From assembly GCA_930367215.1 (NCBI GenBank), contig OV884057.1, positions 249,514,830 through 249,578,829 on the forward strand: a DNA stretch of 64,000 bases, in the 5' to 3' direction. The notes under the pieces are model-generated. The model was given only the letters and a program-made list of their open reading frames with translations. It was not told the origin of the DNA and did not search any database. Made by a program: the position numbers and the translations under genes. The DNA is from Pollenia angustigena. Lineage: Eukaryota; Arthropoda; Insecta; Diptera; Polleniidae. This document shows, in pieces, positions 35,314-45,497 of the stretch (positions are counted from its first letter, which is position 1; each line of letters starts with the position of its first letter).

Positions 35314-37686
35314 CTATTCCATACCAAGTGCAAATGCTGGCTTATTAGAGGTTTTTAAATAATATATACCTTCCGCTGCTTTGGGTACAGGATCACCCAT
35401 TAGAATTTTCGAACCAGTACAGTTTTCTTCTTTAATGTCCAATAGAGAAGTACAGGGAGTAGCATAAAAACCTTTATCGCTATTTATAGATTCAGCATAG
35501 TATTCATATGATCTGCCATGGCTGCAACCAGCTAAAATTGTTTTAATTGATTTTAGCTTTAAATTTAATTTTCAAAACTGATAGAATATTTTTTTACTTA
35601 CTAAAAATTTGGCTTAATTCAGTGCAACCAGGTTGCGGCGGATGTCCACCGTTTGGATAAAAATCGGCATGGCCAATGGGATTTTTAAAGCCCAAAAATC
35701 CTGCACAACTATGAATAACATCTACAAATTCAGCATCCGTACGATCCAAGTGATTTTCGGGACCAATACAATCTTCAAAAGCGGGACGAGCTGGATCCAA
35801 ACCTGTTATTCTACCAACACGGTATTTTGTATAAGATCCAGCATAACCCATAATATGGGAACCCAAACTATGACCTATAAGATGTATACGCATAGGATCC
35901 GCACTCTTCTCCTCTACTAGCAAATCAATCAGTTTGGCCACAGCTCGTCCAACTTGTACCGTATAACGGGCCGGTCTTAAGTAGTAAATATTATCAGCTT
36001 GGTCTCGCCAATTTATAGCTAATAAAATTTCACATTATTGACAACACTACCATTAAACTCGTATCTTATCTCTCTCCTTACCGAAAACATTAATATGCCC
36101 CTTTTTCATGTAAGCTCCTCTTATAGATTGTATAGAATTACTTTGCGTACTTGATTTCCACCCATGTACCAATATTTTTGTATCCAATTTAGGATTAAAT
36201 TTCTCCGCCATTTCCTCCCAAGTATCACGTTTTGCACGATAGTGGAAAAGGGCTTCGTTGTCAACTAAAGCAACAGTATTTACCAAAGGCATATCGGGAT
36301 TAGAACTAAAATGTTTGATCACAACCGACTTGAGTAAATTTCAAACTCGGAAAAAAAAGAAAAACAAAAATAATTATTCGTAGGTTTATGTGATGAAAGT
36401 CGACTTTGAAAACGAAACGATTAAAAACTGAATAATATCGTTTTCAGTATCTTACAAAATTGATTTCTAATACATTATTTTCCTCTTATTTTCAACTTAC
36501 ACTGAACCAAAAATCCAATGAGAATGTACGTTAAGCATACGAATTACGTTTATAAATATATTCTCGTTGGCTCAACGAATTATTCTTTAATATAATGAAA
36601 ATAATACCTAATAAAAATCAAATGTTCATTATATTAACGAATAATTCGTTTGCTTAAAGTACACTTTCATTGGATTTTTTGTTCAGTGTTTTAACTAGAA
36701 ATTTTTATTTTTTTACTTTTTTTGAAAAAATCGATATGTTACATTTATATCTATCTACCCGCTGTAAAAATATGGTGATATTTTGTCCACTTTTTGGGAA
36801 TGAAACGGTTGGTTTAAAACTTTTTTTTATATGCTTTTAATATTTAATTAAAAATTGTGTTGCCTCTACTGAAAATCTTAAAATTTTGAGTTAATACCCT
36901 TTTTATGGTCAAGTGCGATATATTATTTAAAGTTTTATATAACATATCGCACTTGATCATAAAGAGGGTATCAACTCAAAATTTAGAAATTTTTAGTAAA
37001 AGCAAAACGATTTTGAGCATGAAGGGCATATTAAAAAGAATTTTTAAATCAACCGTTTCATTACTAAGAAGTAGACGAAAGAGCACGATATTTATACAGC
37101 GGATAGATATGATTATTACGTGTCGATTTTTACCAAAAAGTGAAAAAATTAAAAATTCTAGTTAATACCCTCTTTATGATCAAGTGCGATATGTTAATTG
37201 AACTGTACTTTAAACAAAAAATTAACACTTTAATTCATCTTTTAAAGAAACGATCGTTTTGAAATCTATCGATTTCCATCACATACCTGACTAACTCTCT
37301 TACCCGCCATAGTATTCAAATTGTATTAATTTTGGCACTTCTTTGCGATTATCTTCCGGTGGTGGTTCAACTAAATAAGCCACTTGCGGGTTGCCATCCC
37401 CATCGGGCATATAGATCCAGGTGTCATTATAATCTTCTTCATTTAGTTCAACTTGAGCTCGTATACCCACTTTAATAATGAAAAACGATTACATAATTAG
37501 AAAGGCAAAGACATTTTTAAAAACTTAGAAGTTATTATTACGCAGCTGCATCACCGGTTTTACAAAATTTAATATAGATGAAACTCCTCCAATTAACCAT
37601 TGAATCAATACGAATGTTGAGGATAATTCATTGCGACAAGGACTGAATATATTACACAAACAATGAGCCGATGTTATGGCGGCCAT
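35314..37686 (-). CDS. Pancreatic-type lipase (triacylglycerol or phospholipid hydrolase)
   Basis: Five exons on the minus strand: 37686-37542, 37469-37304, 36305-36082, 36018-35602, 35531-35314. Every junction is GT-AG and keeps frame, giving 389 aa. The alpha/beta-hydrolase motifs are VHGW (oxyanion side), nucleophile Ser229 in GHSLG, Asp253 in GLDPARP and His322 in CSHGRS. The segment between the last two cysteines before His322 is short, as in phospholipase-A1-like or vitellogenin-type members, so the substrate may be phospholipid rather than fat. A hydrophobic stretch at residues 25-42 could be a signal anchor. Drosophila CG7367 is a possible orthologue because it is a lipase gene near Tg (recalled, not checked). 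An alternative acceptor at 36329 would break the frame and was not used. Exons 1 and 2 are less conserved and less certain. Confidence 0.88.
36690..37160. repeat. Foldback element in lipase intron 2, arms of about 220 bp
   Basis: Sequence from 36693 (CTAGAAATTTTTATTTTTTT) to about 36930 is mirrored from about 36940 to 37158. The centre is a near-perfect stem, with ATACCCTTTTTATGGTCAAG against its counterpart CTTGATCATAAAGAGGGTAT. A third copy of the central block is at 37160-37195 in the original direction. Arms differ at about one base in six away from the centre. Processed in the intron, it would form a long hairpin. Confidence 0.75.
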
Positions 37687-37893
37687 TTATATTTTCATTA
37701 AAACTATAAAATTGAGAAATTCGTTAAAGAGCACTGTTGTGGGTATTAGAACTTGAACCTCCCTAATATTAAAAAAACAATTTTAATTTACCATACAATT
37801 TTTCTAAAATGTTTCCATAATATATGAACATGCCTTTCCAAACTTCTTTTACCATACATGTGTATGTATGTATATATATACAAATATCGTCAT
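37687..37893 (-). other. Region upstream of the lipase start
   Basis: AT-rich; likely holds the 5' untranslated part and promoter. An upstream ATG at 37699 is followed two codons later by a stop. A TATG simple run is at 37858-37880. No clear TATA box assigned. Confidence 0.4.
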
Positions 37894-38071
37894 ATATTGT
37901 CAACAGATCTAAAGAAGCTTAAGGGTTTTTTTAAAACTACATATCGTCGGTTGATTATTTAATTGTCGTATGTGAATTCAAATTACATGCGACATACGAC
38001 AATTAAATAATCAACCGACGATATGTAGTTTTAAAAAAACCCTTAAGCTTCTTTAGATCTGTTGACAATAT
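37894..38071. repeat. Near-perfect palindrome with arms of about 80 bp
   Basis: ATATTGTCAACAGATCTAAA at the left is mirrored at the right, and the match continues almost without mismatch through AAACTACATATCGTCGGTTG to a short loop near GTGAATTCAAATTACATG. Near identity of the arms implies a young event. It lies about 200 bp upstream of the lipase start. It could be a small foldback transposon or an inverted duplication; no target-site duplication seen. Confidence 0.9.
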
Positions 38072-38746
38072 ACTGCAAAAAAAAAATTTTCCTGATATAA
38101 TGGACTATCAATGCTTTTTCTGACAACGTTGTTAAACAAAAATTGGCCATTACGGCGGTTGTAAAACATTTAAGCAAATTTTACTGACAATATTGTAAGA
38201 TCTGATCACCGTCTGTGCGAAGCTTAATTTACAGGAGAAGCAAAAAATCTCTACATTGAAAAATAACCTAAATTTTTCAAAATTTAACAGATGTTGTCAA
38301 TCAAGTGTTGTTCTTAACCCTTAAATGCGCATTGTATCTTTAAAGATACAACCAATAAAACTGCTGCTATTTCCACAATTACTAAAAAAAACTAAAAAAA
38401 TTTTGCTGATTACCACTAACAACACTTTTTTCTTTTATGCTGGATTAATTTCTTTATCAAAAATGGATCGTTTCTGAAAAATACAGAGCCGTAGATTCAA
38501 AATTTTAAAATTCGTACTTTTATAAATGAAGCTAAGCTTTACCCCATTTTATTTGCATTATTTTGTTCGCGAATTTACTCCAGAAAATTATATGTTGATT
38601 GAAATAATGTTCTTAAACCATACAGAAATTTTCAATGCGGTCTGACTTATACTTTCGTCAAAAAATCGTATATAGTGGTTGTATCTTAAAAGACACATTG
38701 CGCATTCCACACAAATAAGGAATGTTGGCTGTTATTGTTTTATGTA

Positions 38747-40023
38747 TCGGGTGGTTAAATTGTAAGGGCCGATGTTGAATGTGAACCACTCCTAAACGCC
38801 AAGTTTTTTTCCGAATTTTATTTGACATTTCTCTATTTCAGACTTACTCAATTTGAACCATGGAGAGATACACAATCCAACAACGTGTTAAAGTTATCCA
38901 GACTTATAATGAAAATGGGCGTTCAAATCAAAATGCATATCGTGCACTTCGTGATTTTTTTTGTCAATTTGATCGTCCAAATGTGCGTACAATCGCAAAA
39001 ATCGTGGAAAAATTCGAGCAAACCGGGTCTGTAGAAGATGTGAGAACACCAGTGCATGCTCGTACAGCTCGTACTGCAGGAAATATTGCTGCTGTTCGCG
39101 ATAGTGTGGCACAACAATTGCACCTCTCACGCTCGTCGTTGATGAACATTATGCATAAAGACTTGCATTTACACGCTTACAAGGTGCAATTGGCTCAAGA
39201 ACTAAAGCCTCTTGACCATTCCAAACGTCGTGAATGGGCAGAATGGTGGCAAGAAATGGCAACAGTGGATGATAAATTTTCGAAGAAAATCATCTTCAGT
39301 GATGAGGCACATTTTCACCTCAGTGGATTCGTCAATAAACAGAATTGCCGCATTTGGGCGAATGAGAATCCAAGAGTGATTGTCTTGTCGAAAAACCAAT
39401 GCACCCACAAAGAGTGACTGTTTGGTGCGGTTTATGGGCTGGCGGCATCATCGGGCCGTATTTTTTCCAAAATGAGGCCGGTCAGGCAGTTACTGTGAAT
39501 GGTGTTCGCTATCGTGAGATGATAACGATTTTTTTATGGCCCGAATTGGAAGATATGGATGTGGACGATATGTGGTTGCAGCAGGACGGTGCCACTTGCC
39601 ACACAGCTAACGAAACAATGGCTCTTTTGCGCAACAAATTCAATGGCCGTGTTATCTCACGTAATGGCGATGTCAATTGGCCGCCAAGATCATGTGATTT
39701 GACACCGTTGGACTTTTTTCTTTGGGGTTATTTGAAAGAAAAGGTGTACGTCGATAAGCCAGCAACAATTCAAGAGCTAAAGGATGAGATAATTCGGCAC
39801 ATTAACGGCATAGAACCTCCATTATGCCTCAGGGTCATCGAAAATTTGGATCATCGGATGGATGTGTGCCGCCGTGGTCGCGGCGCCCATTTGGCCGATA
39901 TTTTGTTCCATACATAATTGAGTAATACCAATATATCATAATAAAATTAAAATTACAATAATTTCCTAAATAGTTTGTGTTTTATTCAAAATCAACATCG
40001 GCCCTTGAAATTTAACCACCCTT
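38747..40023 (+). mobile_element. Nearly complete mariner-family transposon
   Basis: 1277 bp, bounded by TA on both sides (38745-38746 and 40024-40025). The inverted ends share GGGTGGTTAAAT and AAGGGCCGATGTTGA, with two mismatches over about 30 bp. It encodes one transposase on the + strand (38860-39917). Inserted in the piggyBac element, so it is younger. Confidence 0.93.
38860..39917 (+). pseudogene. mariner-family transposase, frameshifted
   Basis: The first frame (38860-39417) starts MERYTIQQRVKVIQTYNENG and carries two helix-turn-helix DNA-binding regions, then the first catalytic Asp in FSDEAHF (codon at 39301). A frame change between about 39380 and 39395 passes to the second frame, which holds QDGATCHTA (Asp codon at 39585) and SCDLTPLDFFLWG (Asp codons at 39696 and 39711). 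The spacing from the second Asp is 36 residues to SCD and 41 to PLD; the latter would fit the DD41D (rosa-like) group if counted that way. About 14 residues seem missing between the two helix-turn-helix parts, compared with relatives as I remember them. All three catalytic aspartates survive, so the copy died recently. Confidence 0.88.
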
Positions 40024-40025
40024 TA

Positions 40026-41330
40026 GATTGTTTGTATTGTGTGTTCTTCTTGTTTAGTCATTTGACATAAGTTCTTTTCGCTCGCTACTTAAATTTTTTT
40101 ATTCTAATTATAATTACAAATATCGTCACCTTAAATGCAAAAGGCCCTATCAAACATTTTGAAAATTTTACAGGATAAGTATTGCCTTAAACTATTTATA
40201 ATTTATTTGTCTTCTATATTTCTTGTAAAACCTACCAGTTGCTTCGACAATTGACAATGTTGCACATTATGGAAACTCTTAGTTAGGCCTTTAAGTGTTT
40301 ATTATATAATATTTTGTAAGTAGGGCCTTTTGTTTTTTGCTAATACAATTGCAAATTTTGGTCGAAAGATACTAAAATGTTTTGAGACATTTGTGTTGAT
40401 GCAAAACATCAGAATCAATGAAAAAGTCGATCTTTAATTTATGGTTAGTTAGGCCTTTTAAAATTTCTTGAAACAGCGCAGAATTTCCTTATGACTGCAC
40501 TGATAAAAATAGTGATGATGAAATTTAAATTCCAAATATAGTTTCCTCTAAAAATTAAAATGTTGTCCTGATTGATAATGACTTTGATCCGGAGAAAGGA
40601 TCGGAAAATATCGTTAGAGTCAGTTTATGACTCGTTTATTGAATTTATGAACGATGATAATCTGTTCTCAAGCCCAATACATTTTCCTGTAGCTGCACGC
40701 TAAGTACCTGCTAAGGCTAGTTAGTACCCTTCTGTATCCTGGCCAAGTACAATTTTGTACCTCAAATACCCTAGTACCAAATTTGAGAACGGATACCTTC
40801 ATCCTATCCCGCGTTTCCAGAAATAGTTTATTATCAAATTCTACTGCATCCAGTTCCTCAGCTGCTAGCTTACAAGTGTCGGCAGCTAATCAGTGCTCAA
40901 TGCACTCACAGGACTTACCATCAAGTCCAACGTCATTTGATTTACTTTCCTCAAAATTTCAAAATGTTTTCCTCGATCCAAAAGCTTCTGCAATTGAAAA
41001 ATATATCTAAAAAAAACAGGGTTATATGCAATTCGTCAGTCAGGAAGTAGAGTTAAAGGGCGATAGCTCTCTGCCTGATGATATCAAATCATTAGCTACT
41101 CCGTATCAGCCTTGTCGTTACCAATTACCTGAGAGATTGGAAAATTATATAATTGAGGAAACTTTGCGATTTGCTATGAAAGATGTTCCTTCAATGTTTT
41201 AGAATTGCGAAAGATAATTGGTATTTTACATAATATGAGATATTTCAACCTACATAACTCAAGAGACTATTGGTCAAATAATAATGATAGATCAGTATTA
41301 TTATAATCTTTAAGATATTAAATGTATCTA
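40026..41330 (+). other. Interior of the piggyBac-type element
   Basis: Noncoding or badly decayed. Open pieces around 40783-41010 (serine-rich) and 41040-41200 (with LPERLENYIIEETLRFAMK) are uninterrupted for 50-75 codons but match nothing I recognise. They could be the eroded transposase or an unrelated insertion. Confidence 0.4.
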
Positions 41331-41550
41331 AATAGGGATCTATTTCATTTAAATTTCATTCGAATCTGTTAGATAGTTTTGGAGAGGCAGATATTTCCCC
41401 CTACCTCCCTCGTGGTCCTATTTCTTACAAAATGTATACCTAATGTATACATGTAAGTAGGGATCTATCTATTTTTTAAATTTGATTAAATTCTGTTGGA
41501 TAGTTTCGGAGAGGCAGAAATTGCCCTCTAACTCCCCTCGTGGTCCTAGT
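41331..41550. repeat. Two blocks of a dispersed repeat
   Basis: Two copies about 125 bp apart of AATAGGGATCTATNT, GTTAGATAGTTTNGGAGAGG and CTCCCTCGTGGTCCTA. The same blocks are in the repeat at 18312-18889. Inserted in, or part of, the piggyBac-type element. Confidence 0.65.
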
Positions 41551-41708
41551 TTTGTTAATTTAAATTTAACTAAATGAATTTGAATTATATTTAATACAAT
41601 CACAGTAATTTTTAATTTTATTCATATTAAAAATAAACTGCACTTAAAAAATCCTTTCATTGTTTATGCGTTTCTCTTTGTGTGTGGAGTGCGCAGAGTA
41701 TCTCATAA

Positions 41709-42259
41709 TAGTGCATTTACACTTGTAATTTTCAAACTAGTTTACGATCGTAAACTACTTTCATAAACTATACCGTTTACATCAGCATTTTTGACAGTTA
41801 AGTTGTTTATCTTTGACAAGTTCTTAGCCCCAATAATAAAAAAAAACGTTGATGCACATAAATTCGAACATATAAACAAACCTTTTATTTCCGTTGTCCA
41901 TCTAAAAGAAAATATGTAAAAAAAAACTAAAATTTCTCATAAATTTGGAGTTTTTTTTAAACATTTTCTTTGTTTATTTTATTTTTCTTACTATTGTTTT
42001 GACTTTTTTTACAGATAAAAGTAAATTTTTTTTCACTTGATTTTTATTATTTTTGAGGAATGTCAAATATCACTAGCATTGCCAGAACAAAATTTGAAAA
42101 ACAGAGTTGCATTAACATAAACTGGTTGTTTGTAACTAGTTTATCTCAAAAGCTAGTTACAAACGTGTTTATAATTTGTATGGATAAACAAGTTTCTCAA
42201 ACTAGTTTATCATCATAAACAACTTATAACCTGTTTATGGCGTAGGTGTAAATGCACTA
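41709..42259. mobile_element. PIF/Harbinger-type MITE, 551 bp, in the piggyBac element
   Basis: Ends TAGTGCATTTACACTTG and the complement of TAGTGCATTTACACCTA, flanked by TAA on both sides (the match can also be read as a 5-bp ATAAT). ACTAGTTTA / TAAACTAGT boxes are repeated inside. Its TTTACAC motif is shared with the MITEs at 15359 and 33908. Confidence 0.7.
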
Positions 42260-42403
42260 TAATAAGATACAACCAGTTTTTCCTTAATAAAACTACAACA
42301 AAAAAAAATTGAAAAAATAAAAACGCAGTTTTAATTTTTTTCTTATTTACGTTCAATATATTTTTTTCATTAAGATACAAGACGTTGCGCATTTAAGGGT
42401 TAA

Positions 42404-42975
42404 ACTAAAAATAGACTTAGCAACAATAAAGTGAAAAAGATGTGTAAACATTTGAACATGGCGATTGAAGTCAATCGCCTTTTACAATTATAGAAAAATT
42501 AAGAATTAAGAACCAAGGCGAATTTATAAAGGTGACCGCAGCATGAGATAGAGTTATGCTAGCTATCCCTTTTTATTGAAAAATACTATGTATTTTGTTT
42601 TTGTAAAAAGTTAGAGTGAATGTCAAAAATATTTGTTGAAAATTTCAAAGATTTTGTTATTCGTGCTTAATTCCCAGTTTTTATTCTTGATAAAAACACT
42701 TGAAATTTATTGCTGATGGGATAAACTATTCCTATGCGCAATTCACTGGTTGCTTAGGCCAGATCATCAGGATCATTTTGCCATCCATATATTTTGCAAT
42801 AAATCGCACAATGGTTTCATTCATTCAATAAAAAGGTGAACATAACCCATAGGAATAACATAAACAGCATTGTAAAATAATGCCAAAACATTTCACTTTC
42901 TTATCGTTGTGCAATAAAAATCTAAAGTCTTTTGATTGTTGCCAATATATTGTGTCACGTTCTGATATCACATAC
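42404..42975 (+). other. Mixed repeat debris
   Basis: CAAGGCGAATTTATAAAGGTG at 42518 is a left end of the CAAGGCGAATT family; its right end was not found. 42540-42660 matches 55121-55250. A dispersed-repeat copy lies at 42682-42775. No gene. Confidence 0.5.
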
Positions 42976-43299
42976 ACATTAGCGGTGGCATGTCATAACG
43001 TCCAGTGTCATAGTGTCCATGGACTTTATGACACTTTTAATAGTGTCATTATCCATCGGTGAATTGCCATAACGTCCGTGGACGTTATGACACTTGGCAA
43101 AGTGTCATAATGTCCACAAATTAACTTATAATCAAAAATGTGTAAATTTTTTTTTAAAATACCGTTAAAATTTCAAGTGATTTTTTTAAAGAAACTAATT
43201 TAACCATAATATGGTTGTCGGTGACAATGATTTGGTTAAATTAAACATAATATGGATAAAATTCCTTTAAAAATGGTTTTGTAGCTTTTTCTCTGGGTG

Positions 43300-43433
43300 T
43301 ATATATTAGCCCCCATATTCATAAAAAATATTTTTGTTTTATTGGAGGTTTATTGAACGAAATATGAAAATGTGTTCAATAAACCTCCAATAAAATAAAA
43401 ATATTTTTTATGAATATGGGGGTAAATATATAT
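43300..43433. repeat. Palindrome with arms of about 58 bp
   Basis: GCCCCCATATTCATAAAAAA and TTTTATTGGAGGTTTATTGA are mirrored around a loop of about 17 bases with hardly a mismatch. It lies inside the element at 42984-44108. Confidence 0.85.
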
Positions 43434-43516
43434 CGAACAGTGTCATAGTGTCCAAATCATTGCCACCGACAACCATATTATGGTTAAATTAGCTTCTTTA
43501 AAAATACTTTTGTTGT

Positions 43517-43765
43517 TTGCAGCCCGGCCGAAGGCCGACTACGCAGAGAAGCTTTAGTTAGCGAAGCCGGTATTTGTTATACCATAGAGGAGAAAATTCT
43601 TGCGTCCGGCCGAAGGCCGGCTATACAGAGAAGCTTTAGTTAGCGAAGCCGGTTTTTGTTATATCATAGAGGAGAAAATCCTTGCGCCCGGCCGAAGGCC
43701 GGCTATAAAGAGAAGCTTTAGTTAGCGAAGCCAGTATTTGTTATACTATAGAAGAGAAAATCCTT
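43517..43765. repeat. Three tandem 82-bp units, GC-richer than surroundings
   Basis: CCGGCCGAAGGCCG starts at 43524, 43606 and 43688, spacing exactly 82 bp. Each unit also has AGAGAAGCTTTAGTTAGCGA and TAGAGGAGAAAAT. The CGGCCGAAGGCCG core is itself a palindrome. In a locus of about 25 percent GC these units stand out and may have come from elsewhere. Confidence 0.85.
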
Positions 43766-44116
43766 ATTTTCGATATATATATATTTAATATATACATACA
43801 CCCAGAGAAAAAGCTACAAAACCATTTTTAAAAAAATGTTACCCATATTATGTTTAATTTAACCAAATCATTGTCACCGACAACCATATTATGGTTAAAT
43901 TAGCTTCTTTAAAAATACCTTTGTTGCTTGCGACCATAACAAAATATGGTTTTTTTTGCGCGTATGTAGATCTTTTTTTGTATATAACTTCTTTAGTAAT
44001 TATGGACCTTATGTCACTTTTAAAAGTGACATAATGTCCATTTCCAAAGTGTCACAGTGCCCACGGACATTATGACACTTTTAAAAGTGGACGTTATGAC
44101 ATGCCACCACATTAGC

Positions 44117-44420
44117 GATATACATACATATGTAAAATTAAACAATTTTATTGCAAGTGTATGTGCCGCTTAATGTTTAGCTGACAGTTTATTTAAGTTA
44201 ATAAGGAATTTTATTTTACATATTTAAAATTAAAAAAATAAAAAGAAATGCATACAACAAAAATTAATTTTAGGTTTCGTTTAAATGTGCTAAATTTCCA
44301 TTTCATACTATTGATAAACTGAAATTTATTGTTGATGGGATAAGCTATTCCTATGCGCATTTCACTGGTTGCTTAGGCCAGATCGTCAGGAAACTTCATC
44401 CAAAGATTTTAGAAAATAAA
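44117..44420 (+). other. Noncoding with dispersed repeat copy
   Basis: AT-rich. Contains the fullest copy (about 44312-44425) of the GATGGGATAAGCTATTCC repeat. No gene. Confidence 0.5.
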
Positions 44421-45441
44421 GATAATCGGGTGTGTTCTAGAATCCGAATCCACTCGAAAGTGGATTACTTTAGCATTTTTGGTGTTCTGCATTTCACACC
44501 CACAAGTTTTTGTTCGTTTTCAATTGGAGTAGTAATAGGTTGGTGAAAGTAAAACGAATCGCCTTTATTCTAATATTTGATAACATTTTTAACAAAAAAA
44601 TAAATTTTTGTTTTTAGGTTAAAATCTTCTTTATCCAATTTAATCAAAAATATCTCGTTATCTAAAATGCAAATGTCCCTTACCCTAAATTTAAAATCGA
44701 CTTTTTCATTATTTTGATGTAATTACAGCTTATTTTTTATAACGATTTTTATGTTATTTTCAGACAATTTGTTTTTTAATCGATTTAGCGATCTCAAATT
44801 AGTTTTTTGTTTGTTTAAAATTTTGCGATTTTTCGCGAATTTTAGCCATGTTCGCGATAGAAGCGATTTGTTTCAGTAAGTTTTCTGATTCTTTACAACT
44901 TAAACGATTTATAATAAACAGTAGACTTTGCTATCATGCCGATATTAGTAAATTTTTGCGAATTTCCGCGAATTTAGCAATTTTTACGTAATTTTTGCCA
45001 ATCCTTATAGTTTTAGGGACTTTTAATTAATTATATGGCTGGTTTGAAATATTAAAAATTTACGCGATTTTTCGCTATTTTGTAATTTTTTATTGTTATT
45101 TTCCGACATTTTGTTTTTTTTTTACCGATTTAGCGATTTCAAATAAATTTTAGTGTTTGTTTAAAATTTTGCAATTTTTCGCGAATTTAGCCATGTTCGC
45201 GATAGAAGCTATTTTTTCCTGTGATTCTTTACAGCTTTCACGATTTTAAAAAAATATGTAACATTGTTATCATGCTGCGGTTACCAAATTAGCGATCTTT
45301 AGTCCAAAAAAAGTTTTTTCGAACAAAAACTTCGAATACACAAAAACATGCGGATTTGAGAACACCAATTTATGAATTATGCGGATTTAAAAAATTTTTC
45401 GTTTTCAATTCGAGTCAAAACCTAGAGCATACCTGATTATA
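44421..45441. mobile_element. Probable DNA element with internal duplication
   Basis: Ends GATAATCGGGTGTGTTCTAG and the complement of GTATAATCAGGTATGCTCTA. Inside, two copies about 350 bp apart share TTCGCGAATTT, AGCCATGTTCGCGATAGAAG and TGATTCTTTACA. GCGATTT and GCGAATTT motifs recur throughout. No clear target-site duplication, because the flanks form ATAAT/ATTAT. Confidence 0.55.
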
Positions 45442-45497
45442 CAAACAAACTGTTAACCAAATAATAATTATAAGCCCCAGTTTTAATTGTAACAATA

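Larger units (their letters stand above)
38318..42399. mobile_element. piggyBac-type element carrying nested insertions
   Basis: Inverted 14-bp ends CCCTTAAATGCGCA at both edges, each flanked by TTAA (38314-38317 and 42400-42403), the hallmark of piggyBac insertion. AAGATACAAC boxes are repeated just inside both ends and at about 38692 and 42265, as subterminal repeats. After removing the mariner (38747-40023) and the MITE (41709-42259) about 2.25 kb remain, close to the size of an autonomous element. I could not identify a piggyBac transposase; short open pieces at 40560-41210 are unassigned and broken by stops. Confidence 0.8.
42984..44108. mobile_element. hAT-like element built of inverted subterminal repeats
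   Basis: 1125 bp. Perfect 20-bp ends GGTGGCATGTCATAACGTCC, flanked by a perfect 8-bp duplication ACATTAGC (42976-42983 and 44109-44116). Both edges (42990-43125 and 44005-44100) are packed with GTGTCATAATGTCC-type motifs in both directions, as expected for transposase-binding subterminal repeats. Inside, 43180-43302 is mirrored by 43795-43930 (AACCATAATATGGTTGTCGG, GTAGCTTTTTCTCTGGGTGT), a probable nested element. No coding sequence. Confidence 0.85.

Noticed and set aside
36306..36329. Lipase exon 3 starting at 36328 after the AG at 36329-36330
   Set aside because: Joined to exon 2 it gives a stop within three codons. The acceptor TTTTAG at 36306-36307 keeps the frame.
40560..41210. piggyBac transposase inside the TTAA-flanked element
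   Set aside because: Open pieces exist but I could not see the aspartate motifs or the C-terminal cysteine-rich domain of piggyBac, so no transposase is called.
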